The notes: generated from the letters alone by a model not told the origin. A stretch of 64,000 bases of DNA from Valencia hispanica (GCA_963556495.2 OY747704.1:41810001-41874000), one strand, 5' to 3'. Numbered from the stretch's first letter, positions 1 through 13,012 are shown. A program made the numbers and translations.

Positions 1-1091
1 ATGATTTGGGGCTTAACTGTCATTCACTCATTCAGCATTAGCTTTATAAAACAACTAAAATTCTCTTTTGGTCTTGGTGTACCACCCCATAAATAGTTTC
101 CCTCATCTGGCTACCTTTTTGAGAACTTCCCGAAACTGTCCCAGTACCTTTGCAAACTAACATTCTGACTGAAATTAAAATAATTCTTGTGTTTCTGTCT
201 CTTTGGGATGCATGATATTTTCAATAAGAACACTCTTTCAAGGTCATAAGGCCGTTTGTGGGCTTATGGATAACCCGGTGCTCTCAGACATGCACAGGCC
301 ATAAACGCCTGGAGCTGAAATGGAGCCTCTCTATGTAAACAGGGTTTACGCCTGTGAAGCGTAACTTCCCCTATTTGTCACAGAGCTCCATAAATACCAT
401 TGGCCCTGATATCTCCATCTCTCTGTTCCGGCACTTTGTAAGAGGACTACACAGATACAAAGAAATGCTTTGCACCAGTCATAGGCGCCTCCAGAAAGGC
501 TTGTAAAAGGTTGCCAGATGAGTAATAACATTGGGGTGGCACATTAAAACCAGACTTTCTGAAATGTTATACAGGCATGTTGCTTTGGTGAAACTTAAAA
601 TTTAGATCTGATTTAGAGAAAAATTCTGAACCTAATTTGGTTTTTTTCAACAATCATCAAGCTATTGCTGTCAAGTACCTGTCTTCCAAAAATCAGCTAA
701 CTAAACATGTTAGAACATGCATGCAAGCAAAAAGTCGCAATTTGCTAATTGTTCTGCTAATTGCAGTTACAGAGGACAATTGGTTAAGATTCAGAAAAAA
801 GTGAGATCCATAGCCTAAGTAATTTCTCTTACATTTTGTTATTTTTCTTTGAAGGTTTTAATACATCACATTTAAGAAGATATACTTTTTTCATGGGCTT
901 CTGTTATCAAGGTATACAGTGGCTTTTATTACTCTTCCAAAATCACTAATATGTTCCTCAGATTGTTCCACTGATTTGAAGTAATTTCAGCAAGATACTA
1001 AAGAAAGCATGGGAGGGACCAGAGTTTTTCCTGGCTGTATGGAGCACAGAGTAATGCACCCCTCTGCCTCCTCCACTTACTGTTGTGCATT

Positions 1092-1134
1092 GCCGAGACT
1101 ATTTCTGGGTGCCGAAAGCACAGATAGTCTCGGC
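1092..1134. other. Perfect 11-bp inverted repeat hairpin
   Basis: GCCGAGACTAT at 1092-1102 is the exact reverse complement of ATAGTCTCGGC at 1124-1134. Inside it, CT/AG (105-106 with 122-123 of the same kilobase) and GTGC/GCAC (1109-1112 with 1118-1121) can also pair around a five-base loop. The structure is visible in the sequence; its function is unknown. It could be a small-RNA precursor core, a dyad protein site or chance. Confidence 0.5.
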
Positions 1135-1759
1135 TCGGAAACTAAAAGAGGGCCACTACAGTTGGTGAGCTATGAGCAGTCAACTGCAGATTGGCTACCC
1201 TAGCGGATAGCCCAACTAATGAACCAGCTTATTACAGCATGTATCAGCCTTACTACTTGTACCACACTATAGGGTATAAAAGGCAAAAAGTGCAATGTTT
1301 GATGCAAAATAAGCACTTAAAAACTACTACCTCTTAAATGTACAATGTGTATATGTGTATATTCTGCATTTTTCTTCAGTTAATGTATTAATATCAAAAA
1401 TGCAATACATCAGTGGTACATAAAATATTATGTCACTATCAATATGTCATGTTTATTTTAGCAGCAGTAGAAATAAATGTTGTTTTCTATAAGCAAAAGC
1501 AATTTATCATACATTTTTTATATCATTTTGTGTCAATTCTGTAAAACTGTGAAGATACTAAACAATTCTAACAGAACCAAGGCTTTCCACGTACATGGGA
1601 ATACATTAGTCATATGTGTGGTTGATGAAAGGACTAAGTGTTGGCATCAGGTCGACCCTGCAAAGGGACACTAAGGAGAGGTGTCTCTGTCAAATGGAAA
1701 CTGCACCTCATCCCTCCATCGAACCTTCCCACAACACCGTGGTCTATTTCTGTGTGTTT

Positions 1760-1960
1760 ATATGAGTAATCAGCTGACCTATAAGTCTGTCTCCTCCCCA
1801 CTCACAATCACTGCAGTCAGAGCCATTTATGCTGTGATTTTCTGGACACGACCGTCGCTGACACTGGAGAGATGAGGCTAATATGAGCCTCAGCCGCACT
1901 GTCAGGAAGCCTGGCAGAGGCGCTGGTGCAAAATGGCGCACGGTTGCTCAGCGCTGGTTT
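1760..1960. promoter_or_regulatory. Candidate conserved non-coding block
   Basis: This is a non-repetitive, moderately G+C-rich island in AT-rich surroundings, with several homeodomain-type TAAT cores and TGATTT-like motifs and no coding sign. It looks like the enhancers that commonly surround developmental homeobox genes. This is inference from appearance only; no alignment was done. Confidence 0.25.
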
Positions 1961-2599
1961 TGCTATATTCCCTTATGTTCTACCACAGACAGCTCAGAAA
2001 GAAGAAGTAATATAAATAATGCTATCAAACCGTAGAAACTCAACTCCACACCATCAGTAATTACAAAAAATGTTAAGTTCTAATTGGCTACGAGTGTACG
2101 TAGTTTCCCCCATTTTATACATTTGTAGTTTAGGCTTTTTCTGGTACAAAACGGAGCCTTCTGCCGGTGGGCGTCTGTATCTTCTAGAAATATAGTAATT
2201 AACAATCACGTTAAATTTACGTTTCATTTAATTCAATCGTAACTTAGTATTACACCTTATTTCAATGTATTTAGGTTCTGATCTTCGATTGGGCCTCTTG
2301 ACACCTACAGACCATGACCACAGACCAATCTAAAAGAAGTTAGAGCGATTTTCTAAGCTGGTGTGTGTTATTTATTGGAATCATGTTTAAAACTACAAAT
2401 GCTAAGGAACCCTGTATTTGGACGTGCTGCTTTGCTGGTTTGTTTTTAATTCCACTTTTCAAACAACATCTAATTAATCAACATAGTCGCAGCTTTGAAA
2501 CACAATCGAGATAAATCTAAATGTTAGTGGCATCTGCAGCTGCGTGCGCATTTGAAAGGGTTTGTGCAAGCGCAAGTCAGTGCGCACGATTTTGAGACA

Positions 2600-3130
2600 A
2601 CGTGTGCATGTGTGTATGTCCTCTCTAATGCCCTGTTAATTGCCTGACAGTGTTCCTACACACACCTCTACTAATGTTCCACTTGCTATTCAGCCAACGG
2701 CCCGCCTTTCTGCTGCCTCTCGTCTTCGCTCTCTCTTCGCCACGGCTTGTCCCGTCGCAATGGCACCACCGTTCACTGATGGGTTCACCTGAACAGGCAG
2801 GACTGTGATGAGACCATTGTATGAAGCGAGAATATAGAGATTTAAGCAAGCATCCACTGTGTTGGTCATATTGTTTCAGCACTTCGGACAGCGCCTAACT
2901 CCTCCATGCGATTGCTGAAATTCCTGCAAACCTCCCCGTTCCCGAGCCTTCTTGAATCAGAGCATATTTTCTGACACACGTCCCCTATAAGTCTCTTTTC
3001 TCTCTGAGCGTGCAGCCACTTTCATTACACACCCTGATTAAATCGTAGATTAGCCAGCAGTGGCCCTGCGCACTCCTCACCAGCCGCTCGCTCAATATCA
3101 ATTAGCGGCTGGGCAAAAAGCAGCGTGTCG
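2600..3130. promoter_or_regulatory. Candidate conserved non-coding block
   Basis: About 500 bp of complex, repeat-free sequence with higher G+C than its flanks and several homeodomain-like cores (for example TCAATTAGCGG near 3098). Open frames crossing it have no recognisable domain. It may be an otp enhancer, but this is inferred from composition and position only. Confidence 0.25.
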
Positions 3131-4659
3131 ACCAGTGACCCTGCGTCTGTAAGCTTCCAGCATTGGCAGTTCACTCCTTTTTAAAATACCAAAGAAGAAT
3201 GCAATCATCAAACGTAGGGGGGGGGGGAGTACTGAAGGCAAAATTAGAGGAGATTCAACAAAATCCAGCGATGTGGTCCTATACATTTTGGCAAAATTTG
3301 ATTTACCCGGCTCTTGTTATGGATGACTATTTCAATGGCCTACCTCGGAAGTTTAAATCAAAAGACAAAATAAAGGAGACAATTTGCGTTTTACTCCAAG
3401 CAGTTCTGTCTTTTCTCTGTAGGGCTCAGGGTGGAAATAATGAACAGTAGGCTACGTGGACACAGAATGAAAAGCCTTTCAACCCAGCAACAATAGGTCG
3501 TTCCAGCTTAGACAGAATTAATTCACATTTCTCCTCTTCTCTGACCTCCCTGTCTCGGTAGAAATGAGGCTAATATTCGCTGATTTCATTTATTGACCAC
3601 ATTAGTAAAGATATTTCTGTCCAACCTCATTTTAATCACGAATCTACTTGCAGAATTTTCTGAATTATTTTACTGTGTTTTAAGAAGCCCTTTCAGTACA
3701 ATTGTTGACATGCAGACACTGGTGCAGCAGTATTTATTGTTCTAGGTAAATTCCTTTAGATTTCTTTATTTTCAGCATTAACCCAATGTAATTATTGCAC
3801 AATTTATAGGTGCTACAAGCTGTCATGTGGACAAATTGTACTCAGTGGCAAACTTGCATAATGTATCGGAGGATAGAGCTTGTCCTGCCCAATATATATT
3901 TTATTGGAAGTTTTTGTTTTATATTTTGATATTGTTTTTAAAATTATATCTGTATTTAAATTCTGGCAGTTTTGCACTAGAATAGCTTGTAGATGGCATA
4001 TGATTACAAGGATTATTTTGTAATTCATACGATATAATCTGCTGGACTGATTATGATTCATGGTAATCTATAGCCTACGTATTGCAAACATTAACTTTAA
4101 TACATTAAAACACCTAATAGATTATAAGATTTCCATTTATTGAAGAGCATGTCTTACTGTAAATTTCCGCGTTTTCACTCTGCAAAATATGTGAAAGCAG
4201 AACTTTAACATTTTACACCCAGTCGTGAAGAAGATTAGGACACCCCATGAGCAGTGTTTGACCTTTAGGGCTCCCAGTCAGCAGCTGAGAAGGGCTCTTG
4301 ACTAAAACAGTCGTTAAACGGTGTGCTTCATTGTCAGTGGCTGTTCTAGATTTACCGGGGGCGGTGTTTTTTCATGGGGGCACAGAATAAAAAAAGGTAT
4401 ATATGGTTCCAGAGTTGCACGTTGCAGATGATCTAGCAGATTAAAACTGTGATCCTAAAAGTTGAACACCTTAATATTTTAATTATTTCATAAATTATAG
4501 CTGTGATGGTAAAATGAAACTGGTTCAAAGGCCCGATTAGCTACGGTTTTTGTTCCACTGCATTTCATCATAAATAACTGATTTAGTATTATCTCTTCAG
4601 TACAGGGGCCAAGACGAGTTCTACAGGGGCACTGGCCCCTGTCTAGAACATCCCATGTT

Positions 4660-5010
4660 CATTGCGTGCGTACATGTGCATGTGTGGGTGTGTGATGGTT
4701 GGCAGCACTATTGCCTTGCAGCAAGAAAGTCCTGGATTTGAATCTATGTTTTCTGCAAGGATTTTGTGTATTCTCCCCATACCTGTGTGGGTTCTCTCCA
4801 GGTACTCAGGCTTCCTCCCACAGTCCAAAAACATGACTATTAGGTTTATTGGTTCTAAATTTCCGGCTTAGTGTTAGTGTGTGCCTGCATAATTGTTTGT
4901 CCTGTATGTCTCTGTGTTGCTCCATGATGGACTAATGACCTGTCCAGGGTGTAACCTGACCCTTACCAAATGACTGCTGGAGATAGGCACCTACCCCCAC
5001 TCATGGGGTG
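4660..5010 (+). repeat. Decayed dispersed teleost repeat (retroposon-like)
   Basis: The stretch contains a run typical of a very common fish interspersed repeat: a GCACTATTGCCTTGCAGCAAG-like segment, then the 'CTCCAGGTACTCAGGCTTCC' and 'TCCCACAGTCCAAAAACATG' boxes, then 'GACCTGTCCAGGGTGTA' and 'GACTGCTGGAGATAGGCACC'. Parts of the same family occur on the other strand around the Tc1 insertion at 59042-60759. I recognise the repeat but cannot name the family safely. The open frame crossing it is not a gene. Confidence 0.7.
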
Positions 5011-8000
5011 TAGCCCATTTAATTGATATTACATAGAATAACCAATTAAGCCATGAATTTTCCATGAATTGATTCTTATCATTGATTGGCAGATCAAATA
5101 TGGAAGTCAAAATTTTCCCCTGCAAAATTCAAATAAAAAATCAAGAACTCACACTGTTTTCAGACTCAAATATATCTAACCAATAAACCAACAGCATGCT
5201 CTTTGATATATTTTACATCAAATAATTTTACAATGATTGAAGACAGGATCTAAGCATAAGTGGAGAGAATCTTGTAACTTTTTCATTTCTGTTTGATGGA
5301 AACTGCTTTCTCTTATCAGAAAACCTTCAGTACATTTTTCTTACATATTTCAATGTCCTTGAAGAAAAAGTGGAACCAGCAGGTCAGACCTCAAAGGAAA
5401 CAAAAAAATCGTACCAGCGATTTAAAAACATGAGCAGTGCATCTCTAAACTATTTTAAGTATAAATTAGATCATAAATTGGATTTTTATCTACTGCTGAC
5501 ATCAGATATAGAAAAATATTTAAAAAAATATATATTTTTAGGGTGCACTTAAATTATATGGACCAATTTGTCTGAATTTAAGGTGAACAATTGTAATATT
5601 ATTAATAACAAAGCTGCAAACCTAGGAAACATCACATCACTTTATCTTAGACTTTAGAAATTAAATACTCAGATGTTAACTTCTGCTGAAAACTTGACAT
5701 TCACTTTCAGTCTTGCTTCTTTTACATAAACATTGTTGAGAGAAGATGACTCTTGTTCTGGAATATTACAGAGCAGACCACTTGGACCATAGCTACCCCA
5801 AAGGGAAGAACTCCAGGTGGTGACTTTCAAAATAAAAGCTAATATTGAAATTCAAAGCAGCACATTAGGATTTGCAAAAAATTTTTTTTTTAAATAAATA
5901 AACACTCTACACAGGAAGATTCCACTAACACAGTCATGTTTTACATATACATGAGCTGTTATGTTAAACGTATTTCTTCAACATGGGTGTATCTGAGGAA
6001 TGTTTGCCCCACTTCTTCATTTTCTTCTTCTTCCATTTCTTGCATGTACAGCTTGTTTCAAGTCCTTCTAAAGGATCTCAGTGTGATCCAGAACTGGGGT
6101 TGCTTTAGCTTAGCATTAACAATGTAAGTGAATGGGAGCATCTAGAATTTTGACTGCAAAAGTGATTAAAATTACTCAGTAATGATCCTGCAATGCTGCA
6201 AGGCACAAGGACATGACGCAGTGGTTGCAAAAGCCTCCTTCTTCTGTAAACAAACACAGTTCTGTAGTCTAGCCATTTTTTGTGTGTTTTCCTTTTCTCA
6301 AAAGTAGCAGGAACCTGCTGTAGGTTCCATGGTCACATGTTGTGATTTTTGGGGACTTCTTTTAAGATTTTGAGGTATGTTTTCAGGGTGATTTTGCTTT
6401 GGCATCCAGGCCTGGCCCCTTTGACAGTAGCTTTGAATGTCCTCTAATTGTAGACTTTTTCTGTATAGTGGAATCATTATGAGACCTCTTTGACTGTCTT
6501 ATCAGACTCATAAACTGTTACAATCTTCTTTCTAAAGTTTTCAGACAGCACTTACCATCTCACTGTCATTTTGACAGTCAGGAGCACACCTAACTAATTG
6601 TATTTAGTTCCAGCGGGAAAAAACTCTTAAAAATGCTAACTAACCAAATGCCTAATCATGTGTACCTGATGTATGCAATATGAGTCATAAATCAGGAATA
6701 TATTTGGGGGTTCCCAAATGTTTTCCTCACCAGGTCTTTTTTTCAATTTCGTATTGTTCATCGACAGTATAATACTTAAATTCCGAGCCTACCTAAAATG
6801 TATGTTAAATGCCCTTGTGTGTAAAACACAGATGTGGCAGCCTGAATTAATAATGACATGACTTTTGGCACCACGTTTATCTTCAACCTTCTCTGCATCA
6901 AAAACAGCAAGTAAAGGGTGAAGAATCAGTTTCTTGTTACGTTAAACTTATTCAGGATGTAGAAATACCTTCTTCCAGAATTTTTCTAGTGTCAATAAAA
7001 ATGTTTTACACTTTTAACAGCTGATTAAACCTAATACTGCATTAAAAATGTTTCACTTTGTTGATTAAATAGTAGATTATTGAATGTCATTTTGAAAACA
7101 ATTTAAATGTAATTGACTATAGATTCTGTACAATGTTTTTTGTGCAGAAAAACCTCCCATGTCCTCATCTTGTGTATCCACAATAAGCAGGAGGTAAATA
7201 CAGCATGCTTCCCCCTGCACAACCCCCAGTGTCCACTAACAGACAGCTTGTCCAATTAAAAGTGGCCATCGATTATAGATAGCTACCTGCTGGCATATGA
7301 GGGAGACAATGTTGGATGCTATGCCACTGCCAATACAGGCTACAGTTCGCCATGTTACTAACCAGAGCTGACACCAGCATATTAGATGTGGACCGGGTTA
7401 ATTCACCTGCAGTTGGCCTCTGTGTTGGCTCCACAGCACAGCGGTTTACCTGCCCGGTCTAAACGCTGATCATTAAGTTGCTTCCAGCAGCCATGATTGG
7501 TGCAGAGCAGCTTTTATCATTGATTGAAGAAGAAGGCTGATATTGCAGTTATTCCAGCTCTCATCCTGTCTCCCAGTGGTCCGGCCGGAAAGGTGAAAAA
7601 CGTTAGACGCATTTAAGACCAAATCAGTTCTTTTCAAGTAATAATTCGTCCTGCTATTTGCAAATATGGTTCTGGTGAGAGGTTTAAAAACACTCATCAG
7701 AGGTATGAATGTCATGCTAACTTGGGATTTTTAAGGATTTATTTGAACTGTTTGGGTTTTTTACATAGACTGACAATACAAGAAAGAACTTTAACGATTT
7801 TTATAAACTACAATTGGGTGCACATGTTTCAGTTTGTTGAGAATTTTCTCTAATCCACACAATTACTGCATACAGGCTCAAATACTGTATATACATGCAT
7901 ACATATCAGCTATAAACCAGCTTCTGTGTGTTTTTTGACCTGTGCTCTTGATAAAAATTGTTGAAATCATTAAAAATCAGACTTGGTTTGGAGCATAGAT

Positions 8001-8140
8001 TGGAAATTTTCAGAAAATTTGGTGTTGGGCCCATCCAAAAGCTTTATCTTAGCTTACTTTAGGATCAGAGGGTCCGAAAAACGGTAGCTAAAACCTCAGC
8101 AGACCTCACACATCGTGGACACAAAGTGTTTAGACCTTTA
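5011..8140. other. Non-coding region, no gene seen
   Basis: AT-rich sequence with no recognisable exon, RNA gene or mobile element. The one block that stands out is 7150-7480, listed separately. Confidence 0.5.
7150..7480. promoter_or_regulatory. Candidate conserved non-coding block
   Basis: Repeat-free, G+C-richer block with homeodomain-type sites (CCAATTAAAAG near 7253, GGTTAATTCACCTG near 7396) and E-box-like CACCTG/CAGCTG-type cores. No coding signal. Proposed as an enhancer candidate for otp from composition and location only. Confidence 0.25.
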
Positions 8141-10130
8141 GGCAAGGCAAGGCAAGGCAATTTTATTTGTATAGCACACTTTCAACAACAGGGTAATTCA
8201 AGGTGCTTTACAGGATTTTGTGATTTAAAAACAAAAACAAAACAAACAAACATGGAATATAACATTGGAAATTAAAAGTAAAAGTGGCAACTAGCATGAA
8301 ACACACATTACACATGATGCACAATAACACATGATACACAATAAAGCAAGAGAAAGATCAATAAAGCAAGAGAGCATGAACACATTTCATACACATGACA
8401 TCAGTCATTTACTCGAAGGCAATTCTAACCAGATGGGTTTTTAGTCTCGATTTAAAGCAGTTCAGAGTTTCAGCAGCTCTGTACTCATCAGAAAGTCTGT
8501 TCCAGATAAGGGGAGCATAGAAACTGAAAGCTGCTCCTCCATGTTTAGTTCTGAGTCTAGGGATGTTTAGTAGGCTAGAGTTGGAGGACCTGAGTGGTCT
8601 TGGTGGTTGGTACGGTGACAACAGGTCTTCAACATATTTTGGTGCTAAGCCATTCAATGATTTATAAACTAGTTGTAGTATTTTGAAGTCTATTCTCTGA
8701 GCTACAGGGAGCCAGTGTAAGGACTTTAGAACTGGGGTGATGTGCTCTACTTTCCTGGTTCTAGTGAGGACACAAGTAGCAGCGTTCTGGATCAGATGCA
8801 GCTGTCTGATTGACTTTTTAGGCAGACCTGTGAAGATGCTGTTGCAGTAATCAATCCGACTAAAGATAAACGCATGGATGAGTTTTTCCAGGTCCTGTTG
8901 CAACATTAGTCCTTTAATCCTAGAAATGTTATTCAGGTGAGATAAGGCTGACCTTATGATTGTCTTTATGTGACCCTGGAGGTTCAGGTCTGAGTCCATT
9001 ACTACACCTAGGTTTCGTGCCTGATCAGTAGTTCCAAGCTGTATTAATTGAAGCTGTGTGCTGACTCTTGATTGTTCAGTTTTGTTTCTATTCGGCTGGA
9101 GAAAGTTATGGCACATCCATCCATTTATTTGGTTGATGCATTGATTTAGGGTTTGAATGGGTTCAGTCACCTGGAGACATTGTAATGTAGAGCTGAGTGT
9201 CATCCACGTAGTTATGGCAGCTAATCTTATTGTTTGCTATAATCTTGCCTAGTGGGAGCATGTAGATATTAAATAGGAGAGCCCTTAGATGGAGCCCTGG
9301 GGCACCCCACGTGGGATTTCTGTTCGTTCTGATGAAAAGTTTCCTATTGAAACAAAGAAGTCCCTGTTCTTTAGGTAAGACTCAAACCAGCCAAGTACTG
9401 TACCAGAGAGTCCGGCCCAGCTCTCCAGTCGTTCCAATAATATATCATAATCAACAGTGTCAAATGCTGCACTGAGGTCCAAGTCAGACCACAGTCTGTA
9501 TTTATGCGAATGTCATTGAATACTTTGACGAGGGCAGTCTCAGTGCTGTGGTGAGCACGGAAACCAGACTGAAAAACATCAAAGCAGTTGGTCATTGTTA
9601 GGAAGATATTTAATTGGTGAAACACAGCTTTTTCAATAATCTTACTGATGAATGGAAGATTAGAGATTGGCCTGTAGTTCTGCATTAACATGTTGTCCAG
9701 ATTCTTCTTCTTTAGTAGTGGTTTAATAACTGCTGTTTTTAAAGCCTGGGGGAAGAGACCTGATAGCAGGGATGAGTTCACTATTTGAACAAGATCAGAC
9801 CCAGTGACAGGAAGAACCTTCTTTAAAAAAGCTGTGGGTAGGATATCAAGACAGCAGGAGGAGGAGCTTAATTGGATAATGATTTTTTTCAGGGTTTTTC
9901 TGGTTTAATTCGTGGAATTCAGACATTTTCTCCACATTGGTGTTGAATGCAGATGGCATTTGTTGTGGGTTTGGTATTAAGGTACAGATTGACCGTCTAA
10001 TTGTTATAATCTTTTCAGTGAAAAGATTATCTTTAGGTCAGCGCTACAGAACGCTATTTGTAAAAACCAGCCCCCACAGAGACAGTTTATTCCTCCTAGG
10101 TTGTCTCTCTGATGAACACAATGAGGACTT
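8141..10130 (-). mobile_element. L2-like LINE, 5'-truncated and broken (copy A)
   Basis: On the minus strand this encodes fragments of a non-LTR retrotransposon reverse transcriptase. 9371-9781 carries the N-terminal RT part (NYRPISNLPFISKIIEK, FQSGFRAHHSTETAL). 9285-9482, in another frame, carries MDLSAAFDTVDYDILL and GVPQGSI. 8409-9203 carries the C-terminal part ([33 protein letters not shown]). The frame changes and missing YADD stretch show it is dead. The 3' end is at the low coordinate: a TTTGTATAGCAC...GGTGCTTTACAG tail followed by four GGCAA units (8142-8160), as in L2-type 3' ends. The 5' limit near 10130 is approximate. Confidence 0.85.
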
Positions 10131-10324
10131 TACAGCCTGAGCAACATAAGCATGATTACACTACAGTAACCTGCCTTTTTTCTTTTCCTTACATGACACA
10201 TGGCTGTACATACATACACGTAGATATTTATTTTATTCTTTATTTCCTCCAGAGGTATCTATATTTATACCTAATTTCAATACACTGTGAGCACTTGAAA
10301 CCAATTTCAAATTCCTTGTTTGTC

Positions 10325-10375
10325 CATACAATCTTGGCCAATAAGGCTAATTCTGATTCTGATTCTTTATTCCTT
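10325..10375 (+). repeat. LINE-type 3' tail with TGATTC repeats
   Basis: The phrase 'TTGGCCAATAAGGCTAATTC' followed by repeated TGATTC resembles the 3' tail of fish LINEs that end in 'AATAAAGCTGATTCTGATTC'. No body of the element is recognisable upstream. This is probably a heavily truncated insertion. Confidence 0.5.
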
Positions 10376-10489
10376 TTAATGCAAGTCTTGATGTGCATTT
10401 TAATCATTAATAAAATATCCAATTATGTAAAAGTTTCAACTGTGTAATTGTTCATTTCAGGTGAAGTTAAAGACTTTGGAGGTAGTCCT

Positions 10490-10740
10490 CCTTAACTATT
10501 CCAACCACTTTCTGCAATGCACCAGTACCACAGACAGCGAAACAGCCTCACAACATGATGCTGCCACTACCATGCTCAACAGTTTGTATGGTGTTCATAG
10601 GTGTGACAAATTTGGATAAAGTGCTTCTTTCTTGGTAAAAATCTTCTCAGTCCACATTATTGTTAAGCTCTCGTGGACAGTGACACTGATGTTACAACAT
10701 TTTCCAGTTGGTTCCTGAGCTGTTCATGTACACTTCAACT
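10490..10740 (-). mobile_element. Tc1-like transposon relic
   Basis: The minus strand retains decayed Tc1 transposase coding, including the codons around the GGGSIMLWG region (seen on + as 'ACAACATGATGCTGCCACTA'). There are no intact ends and no open frame. A similar relic lies at 32040-32400. It is a dead fragment. Confidence 0.65.
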
Positions 10741-11734
10741 GATTTTCATTCATCTGAAGGTGCAAGTCTGAGAAAGATGGTCGACTAAGGATCGAAGCTG
10801 ATAGAATATAAAAAAAATATGGAAAATGCTTAAGTGCCAATGTCTCTTTCCATAGTGAATGGGGTTTTAGATCTACATGGACTGAAAGGGTGCTGACCAA
10901 TAAAAGGAAATCCTGTTCTAAAATTGGCACCTTTAACGATGAACAAGCCAGATGCATTTGAGAAATAAAGCATGCTGCAAAAAGTTTATGGTTTAACTGC
11001 AACTTGTTCTGGAACAGTTATCCAGATATGAATGGCAGTGTAGGTATATTTATTACCTTGTATGTAGAATTTAGACCATGTGTAAAAAGAAAATTCAAAT
11101 TTGAACAACCAGTTCTTGGAGATAAAATATAATCATTTCACACTGAGAAAATGTTTCAATAAACCATTGAAACTCCAAAATTCAGAACATGTGTATGAAA
11201 ACTTCTGACCAAAACTGTGTTCAGTATTGAGTTGATTTTGCATTTGAAATATTTAAAATGTGTGTGAGTTTCAGGATGGATTTAAGAATATCTAAAACTG
11301 AAATAGCAGTTTTTAGTTAATAGTGTGAAGCTGTGAGGAAATGACAGCACCAATTTGTATGTCTTTGTGTGGGAAAGAGCCCCGTAGCTCATACTTATCC
11401 CTTGTTATTGTGTAAGAAAGCCTCTGAACCTAATTCCATTTTTCCCCACTTCTATTTTCCAGCAAGCTGCTTTTCCATTAACTTTAGGAAAACATGGTGG
11501 CAGGTTCATTTAAAAAGACTGTGCCCCACCCTTCCTATAAGTGTCTGGGCTCCGGAAAATAAGAAATTAAGAGCATGCAGGGGCCTATTTCATCATCAGC
11601 CCAAACAGAGACAGTATATCCCCCTCCAAACAGAGCTGCTGGAGGGCGGGACAGGGGAGCTTTACCTTAGCATATGTTAACTATTACAAGATGTCTTGAT
11701 GGAACACAACCAAGTGACTGGTAATTGACACAAA
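10741..11734. other. Non-coding region, nothing recognised
   Basis: Unique-looking AT-rich sequence between a Tc1 relic and a candidate regulatory block. No exon, RNA gene or repeat could be recognised. Confidence 0.45.
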
Positions 11735-12110
11735 ATATGACAAAGTGTTTGAGTCTTTGTGAGGAAAGCATCACGTATAATGTGACTGATTAATGAAAGA
11801 TCGGCCTCGCAGTCACTCAGATGATTCTGTGAAAAATTACTTTTGTGTTGTCACTCCGACAAGCCCGGCAGCCACGACCGGAAAAGACTATTAGCCCGGA
11901 ATCATTATCAATAGCCATATTTTCAAACTCTATTATGGGAATCAGGCTGGAATTTATTCAATAGATTTAGTTCATTTGGTTGTAATTGATAAATAATCAA
12001 AATTTATCAATGTACTTGCGCACATTTCACTAACAATCAGGGAAAACTGCCCCATTTACCAGCTGACTTGGTCCAAATTAGAGCTAAATTGATGATCAAT
12101 TAATCTTGGG
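11735..12110. promoter_or_regulatory. Candidate conserved non-coding block with a dyad
   Basis: Repeat-free block with many TAAT, TGATTAAT and ATCAATTA cores. It contains an exact 10-bp inverted repeat, ATTGATAAAT (11985-11994) and ATTTATCAAT (12002-12011), separated by 7 bases. That dyad carries GATA-type and PBX/homeodomain-type cores. There is no coding signal. It is among the better enhancer-looking stretches upstream of otp, but this rests on motif density and not on alignment. Confidence 0.35.
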
Positions 12111-13012
12111 AGGGGTAGTGCGGCGTGTTTAGCAGGGTGGCTGCAAAAATGTGGCAGAGAGAGAAGGGAGGGAGGGGAAGAGGAAAGGGAGATAAAGAGA
12201 ATGGATGGATGGGAGAGTGTGGAGCTTGTGAAGTGAGAGACAAACTGAACAAGCAGAGTGAGGAATGCACTGAAAACACAAGGAGGCTGCAAGGCTTGTG
12301 TTCAACAGGAGAAGTAGGAAACAAATGTGTGCTATTGGGGTTTATTTTACTGGTTTTGTTGCACTGCTTTCAAATAGCAGAGGTGACTTTTACCTGCATG
12401 CCTGGCTGTGAGTGAGTGAAGTATCAGGTAGATCAAGTCCGACGGAGCAAGGTCAAAGAGACTGATCTCATTTATTCTTTAATTTGCTGAGGCATTAAAT
12501 TGCACAATGTGGCTTTGCTGCAGTTTCATAATTACCAGCACATGTTTCTAATTTCAAGCTACTCAAAGGCACTACTGACCCAAGTCCTCCCACTTTATCC
12601 AGAATTTCAGGGGCACAAAATGTGTTTGAGCAAGGTATTCTCAGCATATAATACCCCATAATTAATACAATTATTCCTAATCAGATAACAATAATGTTCC
12701 TCTGGTTTTGCTGTGTAAATAGAAATATTTTATACATTACGGTCAATTCCGGATCTTTTTTAAATAGTTTTAATATGCATCTTTTACATCATCAATGCAC
12801 TTTTACAGGTTGCATTGTGAAGTATGGTTTCTGTCACTTTGCACAGACTCTCATTGCCTTCAGTGATGCATTAAAGCTTTCTAATGATGGAGCTGCAGTA
12901 ATAGACCCACTAATGACTAGACTTAAGAAAGAACATATTCTAACAGATGGAGCAGAGCAAGAGGGAAAGTCAAAGTGTCAGAGACGAGAGGGTCTTCGAT
13001 CTGTAAAGGTGT
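12111..13012. other. Non-coding region, nothing recognised
   Basis: Purine-rich patch (12150-12215) followed by AT-rich sequence. The overlapping open frames on both strands have no recognisable domain. Confidence 0.45.

Larger units (their letters stand above)
1..4640. other. Non-coding region upstream of otp, no gene seen
   Basis: I see no convincing exon or conserved protein here. The open frames are short and lack recognisable domains. Two stretches (1760-1960 and 2600-3130) are richer in G+C and free of repeats, and are listed separately as candidate regulatory blocks. A short hairpin lies at 1092-1134. Confidence 0.5.

Noticed and set aside
1009..1203. Short + frame across the hairpin at 1.1 kb
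   Set aside because: No domain, no splice context; the hairpin is better read as non-coding structure.
8409..9203. 264-residue frame as a possible host gene
   Set aside because: It is the C-terminal part of an L2-like reverse transcriptase inside a LINE with a typical 3' tail.
12056..12415. Three overlapping frames at 12.1-12.4 kb
   Set aside because: Low-complexity purine/pyrimidine-rich translation with no known domain.
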